NCBI GenBank assembly: GCA_002453315.1
Contig: DKGO01000090.1
Span: 1-57,100 of the forward strand
Source of the DNA: Caryophanales bacterium UBA6768
GTDB taxonomy: Bacteria > Bacillota > Bacilli > Bacillales_D > Amphibacillaceae
DNA: 57,100 bases
Direction of reading: 5' to 3'
Below, piece by piece: positions 37,618 through 45,667 of this stretch. A program made the position numbers and the translations under genes. The notes beneath the pieces are model-generated. The model ran no database searches. It was not told the origin of the DNA and saw only the letters and a list, made by a program, of their open reading frames with translations. Positions within the stretch are counted from its first letter, which is position 1; every line of letters begins with the position of its first letter.

Positions 37618-38900
37618 AAAATCTTGAGGTCGTCAAAAGGATATTTTAAACAAAATGATTACTCCAATGAGTGCCTTGCTGCCCTAGGAGTATCATTTTC
37701 ATTGAAATGATTACCACAAGAAAATCTTAAGGTCGTCAAAAAGGAATTTTAAACAAAATGATTACTTCAAGGAGGGCCTTGCTGCCCTAGGAGTATCATT
37801 TTCATTGAAATGGTTACTACAAGAAAATCTAAAGGTCGTTAAAAGGATATTTTAAACGAAATGATTACTCTGAGAAGGGCCTTGCTGCCCTAGGGATATC
37901 ATTTTCATTGAAATGGTTACCACAAGAAAATCTTAAGGCCACCAAAAAGGAATTTTAAACAAAATGATTACTTCAAGGAGAGCCTCGCTGCCCTAGGGAT
38001 ATCATTTTCATTGAAATGGTTACCACAAGAAAATCTTAAGGCCACCAAAAAGGAATTTTAAACAAAATGATTACTTCAAGGAGAGCCTTGCTGCCCTAGG
38101 GATATCATTTTCATTGAAATGATTACCACAAGAAAATCTTAAGGCCATCAAAAGGATATTTTAAACAAAATGATTACTTCAAGAAGGGCCTTGCTGCCCT
38201 AGGAGTATCATTTTCATTGAAATGGTTACTACAAGAAAATCTAAAGGTCGTCAAAAAGGAATTTTAAACAAAATGATTACTTCAAGAAGGGCCTTGCTGC
38301 CCTGGGGATATCATTTTCATTGAAATGATTACCACAAGAAAATCTTAAGGCCGTCAAAAAGGAATTTTAAACAAAATGATTACTTCAAGAAGGGCCTTGC
38401 TGCCCTAGGGATATCATTTTCATTGAAATGATTACCACAAGAAAATCTTAAGGCCATCAAAAGGATATTTTAAACAAAATGATTACTTCAAGGAGAGCCT
38501 TGCTACCCTAGGGATATCATTTTCATTGAAATGATTACCACAAGAAAATCTTAAGGCCATCAAAAGGATATTTTAAACAAAATGATTACTTCAAGAAGGG
38601 CCTTGCTGCCCTAGGGATATCATTTTCATTGAAATGATTACCACAAGAAAATCTTAAGGCCACCAAAAAGGATATTTTAAACAAAATGATTACTTCAAGG
38701 AGTGCCTTGCTACCCTAGGAGTATCATTTTCATTGAAATGGTTACCTCAAGAAAATCTTAAGGCCATCAAAAGGATATTTTAAACAAAATGATTACTTCA
38801 AGGAGAGCCTTGCTACCCTAGGAGTATCATTTTCATTGAAATGGTTACTACAAGAAAATCTAAAGGTCGTCAAAAAGGAATTTTAAACAAAATGATTACC
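37618..38900. repeat. Tandem array of a 103-bp repeat, 12 copies plus part
   Basis: Twelve head-to-tail copies; the marker TTGCT (or TCGCT) recurs at 37676, 37779, 37882, 37985, 38088, 38191, 38294, 38397, 38500, 38603, 38707 and 38810. Every step is 103 bases except one of 104. A partial thirteenth copy ends near 38900. Each unit has an inverted repeat (AAAATGAT ... ATCATTTT) enclosing GGGC...GCCC, and a second small palindrome after it. The unit itself seems to be two related halves of about 52 and 51 bases, both with AAATGATTAC..CAAGAA. There is no open frame through it and no spacer, so it is neither coding nor CRISPR. Confidence 0.97.
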
Positions 38901-38988
38901 ATAAGATAATTTTTGATGAATTCAACTACACAATAATTCCATTGACAATAAATAGTATTATAAACGATAAATAAGCTAGTTAATAAGA

Positions 38989-39900
38989 TTAAACCAGTTT
39001 GTAGTAGCTGAATTTGCCATTGGGTGTATGAAAAAATGATAGTTTGAGGTACTTAGCTACTGTTTTCCTATTAAAAAGCCTGTCAATCCAAAGATAGATT
39101 TTGTGTGCTGTAATAGATTCATTAGGAAATAATGTAGAATATTCAATAGTGTTTTTCGCTATAATCTCTTCAACTGTAAATTTATATTGGCACGAACTAC
39201 ATTCTACATAAATGTTATTTTTAACATTGATGCGGTGTGAACAATGCTCACAAAAAATCCCCTTCTTCAATTCATCGTATGTGTAATCGGGCAATACTTC
39301 ATGAGGGAGTTTTTTTACATGGGAGTCAAGAAGTAATTTATAGATATCTGCATGTGTAAAATTTTTTGAAGCAGTTTGATTTAAATCCTTAAAAAACCGT
39401 TTAATTTGGTTAGGGAAAATGGTTTGGCGATTTATCGGCGCATAATATAAATGGAATTGGGGGTGAACGAATATAGTGAAGGATTTCACCTCTAAATTAA
39501 TTTGGTGTTGTTTCAGAAAATTCATCATTAATCGATTAGCACGTGTTGTTTGAAGTGTAGGCTGATTAATTTGTTGATTAGATGCTAAACGATACCAGTT
39601 ATTGTCTTTGATATAATAATCACCACTAAGATTTTTCACTTCAAAATGTAACATCGTATCTTTCATGAATAGAAGGGAATCATATTGTGCCGTACTTCCA
39701 CTGACCGATAAATTTAAATCGAAAATTTTATGGTGGGTCGGGTCCATATATTTTGCTAGAACCCTTGAAAAAACTACTTCACCCTCATAACCCTTTTTAA
39801 GGCTTTGGAATTTAATCATTTCGTCATGTGACAATGTTCTTCTTTTATTTAAAATTTCAAAAATCTGAAGTGATAATGATTTGCGTGGTTGTTTAAACAT
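38989..39900 (-). CDS. NERD-domain protein with zinc ribbon
   Basis: A 303-residue protein with an N-terminal NERD domain (LKKGYEGEVVFSRVL, AQYDSLLFMKDTMLHFEVKNLSGDYYI), a fold related to Holliday-junction and restriction nucleases. The D and the ExK of that core are visible. A zinc ribbon follows (CEHCSHRI ... CSSCQYKF, about residues 215-240). The role of NERD proteins in Bacillus is not settled; DNA processing is inferred. ATG with AAAGGGG upstream. It reads leftward into the tandem repeat array. Confidence 0.82.
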   Translation of the reverse strand: MFKQPRKSLSLQIFEILNKRRTLSHDEMIKFQSLKKGYEGEVVFSRVLAKYMDPTHHKIFDLNLSVSGSTAQYDSLLFMKDTMLHFEVKNLSGDYYIKDNNWYRLASNQQINQPTLQTTRANRLMMNFLKQHQINLEVKSFTIFVHPQFHLYYAPINRQTIFPNQIKRFFKDLNQTASKNFTHADIYKLLLDSHVKKLPHEVLPDYTYDELKKGIFCEHCSHRINVKNNIYVECSSCQYKFTVEEIIAKNTIEYSTLFPNESITAHKIYLWIDRLFNRKTVAKYLKLSFFHTPNGKFSYYKLV

Positions 39901-40236
39901 TGAATACCCCTTTCATTTTTAAACATCATATAGCAGTTTGAAAAATTTGTAAAAGGAGTAAAATTTAAATTTAAAGGGACCAGGGAGGTCGAAAACAAGA
40001 AGATACCTAGTAGAAAATAGGGAATTATGTACAATTAGTTTTAACAAAATGAAACATTACTAGATTTAAAAATCTCCTTAAATATTTTTTAATCATAATT
40101 CTTGATTGCAGATAATCCTCCATGCAACGGCAACAACTGATAGTAGGATTTAAAATTGTAACTTCCTATCAAATCTTGTAAAATAGAGTCAATTGAAAAA
40201 ACCAACCACCAAGAAAAAAGAAGGTGTCAAACAACG
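39901..40236. other. Divergent intergenic stretch
   Basis: Promoter space between the NERD gene (left) and the PAP2 gene (right). No gene or clear repeat is seen. Confidence 0.4.
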
Positions 40237-40914
40237 ATGAGAAATAAACGATTTTTAATTGTATCAGCAATTTTTCTAGTACTATTTTTTTTCATAGCAC
40301 TTTTGACTTCGGGAACTCAAGGGTTTTTATTTGATGAAAAAGTTTCCTATTGGGCAGAACAAATGAAGGAAGGCATCCTTTACCAAATGATGAAGGGCGC
40401 AACTTTAATTGGTAAAAGTGAAGTCATTTTAATTATTACTGTTTTGATTGGTTTTATTTTTTTAGTGAAAAGAAATTGGCAGCAATTTTTCTTTTTCTTC
40501 ATATTATCCGTTGGCGGGGTTATTTTAAATTTTGTGTTAAAAATGGGGATACAACGGGAGCGGCCCGGAGATGAAGTGAAGTACATAGATGTATTTAACG
40601 TAAATTTAGAACTGCAGTCATATAGTTTTCCAAGTGGACATGCGATGCGTGTGACGATTTTAATGTTATTTTTAATGTATTTGGCTCATTTATATTTACG
40701 GAATAGTGGATTAAAATTGATTGCATTCATTGTTGCTATTGTGGTACTTCTGTTTGTGCCGTTGAGCAGAATTGTGTTAGAGGCCCATTATGCAACAGAC
40801 GTCATTGCAGCTATATTTATTTCTGCATCATGGTTCTTTCTCAGTCTGTATTTTTTCCATGTTCGGAGGAGGAGTATTTACAGAATTTATAAGCGAGAAA
40901 GCCCATTCCTTTAG
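40237..40914 (+). CDS. PAP2-family membrane phosphatase
   Basis: A 225-residue integral membrane enzyme with five or six helices. The three active-site motifs are present: KMGIQRERP, PSGH (SFPSGHAMR) and SRIVLEAHYATD, whose histidines carry the reaction. Relatives dephosphorylate phosphatidic acid, phosphatidylglycerol phosphate or undecaprenyl pyrophosphate on the outer face of the membrane. Which of these applies is not visible. ATG with GAAGGTG upstream. Single gene. Confidence 0.9.
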   Translation: MRNKRFLIVSAIFLVLFFFIALLTSGTQGFLFDEKVSYWAEQMKEGILYQMMKGATLIGKSEVILIITVLIGFIFLVKRNWQQFFFFFILSVGGVILNFVLKMGIQRERPGDEVKYIDVFNVNLELQSYSFPSGHAMRVTILMLFLMYLAHLYLRNSGLKLIAFIVAIVVLLFVPLSRIVLEAHYATDVIAAIFISASWFFLSLYFFHVRRRSIYRIYKRESPFL

Positions 40915-40970
40915 GTGTGGGATGAAAGCGTATCTATATTAAATTCCTTTTGCTAGAATAGCTTCCCAAA

Positions 40971-41012
40971 CGAACAAATGTTTGATATAATTAACCTACA
41001 AACAAATGTTCC
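40971..41012 (+). promoter_or_regulatory. Two LexA-like boxes around a -10 box, before tnpB
   Basis: CGAACAAATGTTTG (40971-40984) fits the Bacillus LexA/DinR consensus CGAACRNRYGTTYG at every position. TATAAT follows at 40986-40991. CAAACAAATGTTCC (40999-41012) is a second near match. The layout would let LexA block transcription of tnpB until DNA damage. The -35 region (TTCCCA near 40963) is weak. Confidence 0.55.
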
Positions 41013-41035
41013 CTAAGGAGGTGTTCTGTGAAAAT

Positions 41036-42127
41036 ATGGCCATTATTTCGCTGAAATTGGAGTTGTTGAACCCAACGAAATCAAAACAAGGAATGTATGA
41101 AAAAATGACTGAAATAAATACGGGGTTTTCCAATTGGTTGTTGGGTTTAACTAGTTTATCAAAAATAACTTCTAAGATTTTTAAAGATTTTTCTGATGAA
41201 AGGTTTCCTTCTGCTATTGTGAACCAAACCATTCGTGAAGTAAACTCTAAAAAGAAACATCAAAAGGCAACATTATTCAAAAAATTTTGGTGTGGTTTTA
41301 ATAACCAAAATTGCAAAATTGAACTAGAAAATAACTTATATAAATTTTCCTTTCCAACATTGAAAAAAAGAATTGCTGTACCTGTTGTTGCTAAAGACTA
41401 CCAACAATACTGGTTAGACAAGCTGCTTAGTGGGAAAGCAAAACAAGGTAAAACGGAATTATATAAAAAGCGTGGGCGTTGGTTTGTTGCTGTAGCTATT
41501 AGTTTTGAAACAGAAAAGCTTAAAATTGTATCCCTTCACCCTAAAATAATGGGAATTGATGTGGGCCTTAGAAACATTGCCACATGCAGTTTGGGAACGA
41601 AAAACTTAATCTTTAAAGGTAACGGTGTTTCCTTTAAAAGAAGAAAGTTCGCTTCCAAAAGAAAAAAACTCGGCCAACTTAAAAAGTTATCAGCCATTAA
41701 AAGATCCAAAAATAAAGAATCCCGATGGATGAAAGATGTCAATCACAAAATCAGTCGTCAAATCATTCATTTTGCTATTTCCAACGGTGTTGGAGTCATC
41801 AGAATGGAAGATTTAACAGGTATTCGTATGGCAAAGTCTAAAAAAGAGGCAGGAAGAAATCTTCATCACTGGAGTTTCTATCAACTTCAAAAATTTATCG
41901 AATACAAAGCAGATATGAAAGGGATAAAAGTTGACTATGTAAAACCTGCCTATACTTCACAAACATGTAAATGTGGCCATTGCCATAAAGATAATCGTCA
42001 TTATTTAAATTTTAAATGTAAAAAATGTGGTTATAAAAATCATGCTGATGTTAATGCAAGTATCAATATTGCCAAAGCAATTTCCGGTTTTTCAGAAACA
42101 AAAAATAAAACGAAAACATCGGCTTGA
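41036..42127 (+). CDS. tnpB: TnpB RNA-guided nuclease of an IS200/IS605-type element
   Basis: About 363 residues. The RuvC-like catalytic triad is present: D175 in IMGIDVGLRN, E258 in IRMEDLTGI and D338 in NHADVNASINIA. The zinc finger CKCGHC ... CKKCG lies between the last two. TnpB cuts DNA guided by the omega RNA made from the element's right end. Start ATG 41036 is chosen, with AAGGAGGTG at 41015-41023; the ATG at 41006 lies inside a LexA-like box. There is no tnpA partner, so the element needs a transposase in trans. The frame is whole and likely active. Confidence 0.92.
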   Translation: MAIISLKLELLNPTKSKQGMYEKMTEINTGFSNWLLGLTSLSKITSKIFKDFSDERFPSAIVNQTIREVNSKKKHQKATLFKKFWCGFNNQNCKIELENNLYKFSFPTLKKRIAVPVVAKDYQQYWLDKLLSGKAKQGKTELYKKRGRWFVAVAISFETEKLKIVSLHPKIMGIDVGLRNIATCSLGTKNLIFKGNGVSFKRRKFASKRKKLGQLKKLSAIKRSKNKESRWMKDVNHKISRQIIHFAISNGVGVIRMEDLTGIRMAKSKKEAGRNLHHWSFYQLQKFIEYKADMKGIKVDYVKPAYTSQTCKCGHCHKDNRHYLNFKCKKCGYKNHADVNASINIAKAISGFSETKNKTKTSA

Positions 42128-42330
42128 AAACTAGTGTTGTGGTCATAGCAACACCGCCTGTTGTGGTACAAACATATTCTTTGAGAATATTATAATACAA
42201 CAGGATGGGGTGATGACACCCCCCTTAACTCAAGGCTTGTTTGAAACAGAAATGGACTGAAAACGTTAAAGCACTTGAGAATCCCACTATATGAAACGTA
42301 GCTTGTGGCTTTAGCCATGGGAGTGTCAAC
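42128..42330 (+). ncRNA. Right end of the TnpB element and likely omega RNA
   Basis: After the tnpB stop comes a structured stretch of about 200 bases. It ends in nested hairpins (CCCA...TGGG outside, TGGC TTTA GCCA inside) and GTCAAC at 42325-42330, the usual right-end form of these elements. The omega RNA scaffold should lie here, perhaps starting inside the gene, with the guide in the next 16-20 flanking bases from 42331. The left end was not located. Confidence 0.6.
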
Positions 42331-42408
42331 AGCCAAGGTATCTTCATAGATAAGAAAAGGAGTGAAAACCATTGTGGTCTATCACTCCATAATTATGTTT
42401 ACAAAGCT

Positions 42409-42933
42409 TTATTGTGATGCTAATACATCGGCAAAAACCTTCATATATTGGGGTAAATCAGGTGGCCGACGACTGGAAATAATATGCCCGTCTGTGACAA
42501 CAGGTTCATCAACCCATGTTGCCCCAGCATTTGTCATGTCATCTTTAATCCCCGGGGTGCTCGTTACTGTCCGACCTTGTAAAATATGTGCCGAAATTAG
42601 TACCCATCCAGCATGACAAATTTGTCCAATTGGTTTTTCTGCTTGATCCATCGTTTTAATAAAGTTGATTACTTCAGGATATCGACGTAATTTATCCGGT
42701 GCCCAACCTCCTGGAACGAGGATAGCATCATATTCTTCAATTTTAACATCGGAAAAAGCAAGATCCGTTTGTGCGGGCACACCGTACTTTCCGTAATAGG
42801 TTTTATTGCCAGTCTCTCCAACTAAATCCACTTGGGCTCCTTCTTCACGAAGTCGATATACTGGATACCAGTGTTCTAAATCTTCAAAATCATCATCAAC
42901 GAGAGCAATGACTTTCTTGTTTTGCAATCGCAT
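42409..42933 (-). CDS. DJ-1/PfpI-family protein
   Basis: A 174-residue class I glutamine amidotransferase-like protein. The nucleophile cysteine is seen in IGQICHAGW, in the usual C-H pair, and an acidic residue for it in DDFEDLE. Relatives act in stress defence as proteases, deglycases or glyoxalase-like enzymes; the exact reaction is not known. ATG behind GGAGAGGGTGG. It faces the TnpB element from the right. Confidence 0.9.
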   Translation of the reverse strand: MRLQNKKVIALVDDDFEDLEHWYPVYRLREEGAQVDLVGETGNKTYYGKYGVPAQTDLAFSDVKIEEYDAILVPGGWAPDKLRRYPEVINFIKTMDQAEKPIGQICHAGWVLISAHILQGRTVTSTPGIKDDMTNAGATWVDEPVVTDGHIISSRRPPDLPQYMKVFADVLASQ

Positions 42934-43118
42934 TTTTACCCACCCTCTCCTTTTATACAGTGTATCAGATGATCATTTCGTTATCAAAACAGGAATTTTC
43001 GGGAGGGTTTATTTTCGTTGTAAAAAGTTAGCCCCTAGTGAATTTTTAAATGTGCTTTTTCATTTTTTGATATGGAATGTTATTAAAAATTCAATTTTGG
43101 CTATGGTAATTTGGGGTT

Positions 43119-43271
43119 TTACATTCCTTTACCGGCATCATTACGTTGCCGTCCTTGTTGTTTCATTTTGTCCTGATGGGATCCACTTAATGGTTCTCCA
43201 TAAGGTTGTTTTGGACTTTTTGGCAAATTTGGTTTTTCCTGTTGTTTTGGTCCTTTTGGTTTCCCGCCCAC
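43119..43271 (-). CDS. Small acid-soluble spore protein, SspP-like
   Basis: A 50-residue basic peptide whose centre reads QPYGEPLSGSHQDK and whose tail is rich in Lys, Arg, Gln and Asn, the pattern of small spore proteins of the P type (EPLSGS core). GTG start with AAAAAGGAG upstream. The start codon shares one base with the stop of the upstream zinc-ribbon gene (TAGTG), so translation is coupled. It would be made in the forespore and stored in the spore. The assignment rests on a short motif. Confidence 0.7.
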   Translation of the reverse strand: MGGKPKGPKQQEKPNLPKSPKQPYGEPLSGSHQDKMKQQGRQRNDAGKGM

Positions 43272-43531
43272 TATACATGCTCCTTTTTATTAGAATATGT
43301 TGCATATTTTGTAAACAATGTTTCATCTTCTAGCAAACCGCAAACGCCACATTGTACTTTATAAGGTGGACCCTTGTATTGCATATGAAAAGGTTCTATC
43401 GTTTCGGGATTTAGTTCTGAAACAATATCGCCTGTTGAAGCATCTAATTTAACAATTTTTGCATGTTGTTCAATAAGATTAAACCTCGTTCGATTCGTTT
43501 TACAATTCGGACAATGATACGGATCCGACAT
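43271..43531 (-). CDS. Two-CxxC zinc-ribbon protein, unknown function
   Basis: An 86-residue protein with CPNCKTN near the start and CGVCG near residue 65, so it probably folds round one zinc ion. The middle (FNLIEQHAKIVKLDASTGD) is not recognised. Start ATG 43531 has AAAGGAGG 8 bases before it; a TTG two codons earlier is less likely. Overlaps the spore protein gene and may share its timing. Confidence 0.7.
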   Translation of the reverse strand: MSDPYHCPNCKTNRTRFNLIEQHAKIVKLDASTGDIVSELNPETIEPFHMQYKGPPYKVQCGVCGLLEDETLFTKYATYSNKKEHV

Positions 43532-43805
43532 AATCAACGCCTCCTTTTAAAATTAAAATTTTGTATATTTATTCAGTAGCCCTTAGTTTGTAATTCTGGT
43601 ACCAATTTTAAGTTTTCAACAACAATCCTATTAGGAAGTTTGTAATTTAGAAAAACTAGCTCTCACTTTTGATCTTTTCTTAGTGGCATTTATAGGGTGT
43701 ATCGGTTTTGGTTAATTATGCGTTTTTGTTCGGAACATTTGTAAATGGGTGGTAGGAACTTTAAAATAAAATAAATGGTTTATATGAAAGGTAGGCAAAT
43801 AAATA

Positions 43806-44786
43806 ATGGGAAGAAAAATAAAAGTTGGGATTATTGGGTACGGGAATTTAGGTCGTGGTGCAGAAGCGGCAATTAAACAACAACCTGACATGGAATTAGT
43901 GGCTGTTTTTTCACGAAGAGGTGCAGTTGAAACCATTGATCCCCAAATAAAAACACTTCATATTGATGAAGTGCGATCTTATAAAGAGGAGATTGATGTG
44001 ATGGTTTTATGTGGAGGATCGAAATCGGACCTGCCTGAACAAACTCCCTATTTTGCGTCTATGTTTAATACGGTAGACAGTTTTGATACACATGCAAAAA
44101 TCCCGGAATTTTTTGAATCAGTAAATGATGTCGCGGAAAAAAGCGGTTTTGTTAGTATTATTTCCGTCGGCTGGGACCCAGGTCTATTTTCTATCAATCG
44201 GGTGATGTCTGAAGCAGTTTTGATTGACGGAAATACCTATACCTTTTGGGGAAAGGGTTTGAGTCAAGGACATTCCGATGCTGTTAGACGAGTCGAAGGG
44301 GTAAAATCCGGAGTTCAATACACGATTCCTTCTGAAGATGCAATTGCCCGTGTGAGAAAAGGAGAAAATCCTAGATTATCAACAAGTGAAAAACATCGTC
44401 GTGAATGTTTTATCGTCCTAGAAGACGGAGCAGATCCCCAAAAAGTAGAAAAGACAATCATAGAAATGCCTGATTATTTTGTCGATTATGATACTACTGT
44501 CCATTTTATTTCCCAGGAAATATTACAAAAAGAGCATCAGGCAATGCCACATGGGGGATTTGTCATTCGAAGTGGAAAAACTGGAGATGACAACAATCAA
44601 ATTGTCGAATTTAGTTTAAAATTAAATAGTAACCCCGAATTTACATCTAGTGTACTCGTTGCCTATGCCCGTGCTGCTTATCGATTGCATTCAGAAGGAC
44701 AAAAAGGAGCAAAAACAGTATATGATATTGGCCCAGGGTATATCCATCCATCCTCAGCAGCTGATTTGCGGAAAAATTATTTATAA
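43806..44786 (+). CDS. ddh: meso-Diaminopimelate dehydrogenase
   Basis: A 326-residue NADP enzyme that makes meso-diaminopimelate in one step from tetrahydrodipicolinate, for lysine and peptidoglycan. The nucleotide loop is GIIGYGNLGRGAE, and the family motifs FDTHAKIPE, SVGWDPGLFSINR, GKGLSQGHSDAVRR and MPHGGFVIRSG are all present. Length fits the family. ATG with AAAGGTAGG upstream. Single gene. Only some Bacillaceae and Planococcaceae use this route. Confidence 0.95.
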   Translation: MGRKIKVGIIGYGNLGRGAEAAIKQQPDMELVAVFSRRGAVETIDPQIKTLHIDEVRSYKEEIDVMVLCGGSKSDLPEQTPYFASMFNTVDSFDTHAKIPEFFESVNDVAEKSGFVSIISVGWDPGLFSINRVMSEAVLIDGNTYTFWGKGLSQGHSDAVRRVEGVKSGVQYTIPSEDAIARVRKGENPRLSTSEKHRRECFIVLEDGADPQKVEKTIIEMPDYFVDYDTTVHFISQEILQKEHQAMPHGGFVIRSGKTGDDNNQIVEFSLKLNSNPEFTSSVLVAYARAAYRLHSEGQKGAKTVYDIGPGYIHPSSAADLRKNYL

Positions 44787-44860
44787 ATTTAGTAAAAGGG
44801 GTTTGACTGGGAATGTTACTTCGCATAAACGTGGCGGGGCTGCTTATAAATCGTGATTAT

Positions 44861-44992
44861 CGCACATAAAAGCAGTGGCACCGCACATAAACCGAGTCCA
44901 CCGCACATAAAAGCTGTGGACCGCACATAAATCGTGATAATCGCACATAAACCTTGATTTACCGCCCTTTTAAAGGAACTGCCGCTCATAAA
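44861..44992. repeat. CGCACATAAA array with 20-bp spacing
   Basis: CGCACATAAA occurs exactly at 44861, 44882, 44902, 44922 and 44942. Weaker versions follow near 44963 (CGCCCTTTTA) and 44983 (CGCTCATAAA), keeping the 20-21 base step; a related CGCACATATA lies near 45149. The bases between differ. The step equals two helical turns, so all copies face one side of the DNA. It lies between ddh and the small peptide gene. 45000-45329 holds nothing else that I recognise. Confidence 0.8.
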
Positions 44993-45329
44993 ATATTTAT
45001 TGTTCCCGGAAAAAGTCAATTGGCAGGGCAACGTCATTTACAAATAATCCAATTGGATCAGTTTTTACGTAAGTAAAAACTATCCTAATGAAGTTTATTT
45101 AATTGCATAAAATATAGTTCGGATGCTATTAATCATTGACATTCCACCGCACATATACCTTAATTTACCGCTCTTAAATAAAGACATGTGACAGTCCCTT
45201 GGGACGGTATCATTCAAGTCATGATATTAGGTCACAGAAATTTCTAGCAAATAAATTTCATTATCCGCCCGGTTTAATTATTTCTCCTATTGGGTAAATA
45301 ATAGATATATTCTAAGGGAGGGAATTGGA

Positions 45330-45572
45330 ATGGTAGACGAAAATACTAATTTACAATTAAGGATATCTAGTATGATTAGTGAAGGTGGGATTGGGGCTGA
45401 TGCTTATTATTTTTATATCCTTGATCCGGGATTGGAAAATAAAAGTGAGAGACGTGAGGCGGCAATGGTTGATGAGGGTGGTATAGGTGCTGAAATTTAT
45501 TATCGGGAAGATGAGAAGATAGCTAAGAGGTCCTCCGAAAAGAGGAACGATGGTTCGGCACATTTACATTAA
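45330..45572 (+). CDS. Small protein with twin EGGIGA motifs
   Basis: An 80-residue protein without signal peptide or membrane helix. It holds the same motif twice, MISEGGIGADAYY and MVDEGGIGAEIYY, about 33 residues apart, joined and followed by charged linkers. ATG with AAGGGAGGG upstream, so it is surely translated. The doubled motif suggests a peptide precursor or a two-site binding protein. It lies just before a secreted subtilase gene. I do not recognise a family. Confidence 0.65.
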   Translation: MVDENTNLQLRISSMISEGGIGADAYYFYILDPGLENKSERREAAMVDEGGIGAEIYYREDEKIAKRSSEKRNDGSAHLH

Positions 45573-45622
45573 TTTTTCGATAAAAATTTCTTCATCAATC
45601 ACAAATATAATAATAGATGAAT

Positions 45623-45667
45623 AAAACGCCCTATTTAATAAAAACTAATTGGAAAAGGGGGCGTTTT
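45623..45667 (+). promoter_or_regulatory. Hairpin covering the subtilase ribosome site
   Basis: AAAACGCCC (45623-45631) pairs perfectly with GGGCGTTTT (45659-45667). The 3' arm takes in the end of the AAAAGGGGG ribosome site and a T run (45664-45669) follows. It could act as a terminator or as a stem that hides the ribosome site of the gene starting at 45668. Confidence 0.6.

Noticed and set aside
37618..38900. CRISPR array
   Set aside because: Units join head to tail with no unlike spacers, the unit is far too long, and no cas genes are near.
42362..42616. Open frame on the plus strand over the DJ-1 gene
   Set aside because: Shadow of the minus-strand DJ-1/PfpI gene, which has clear family motifs.
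43141..43326. Lys/Thr-rich minus-strand frame of 61 codons
   Set aside because: Overlaps the spore protein gene in another frame and lacks a ribosome site; the SspP-like frame has one.
45617..45667. ATG 45617 as start of the subtilase
   Set aside because: It has no ribosome site and falls in the hairpin's 5' side; a TTG right after AAAAGGGGG gives a better signal peptide.
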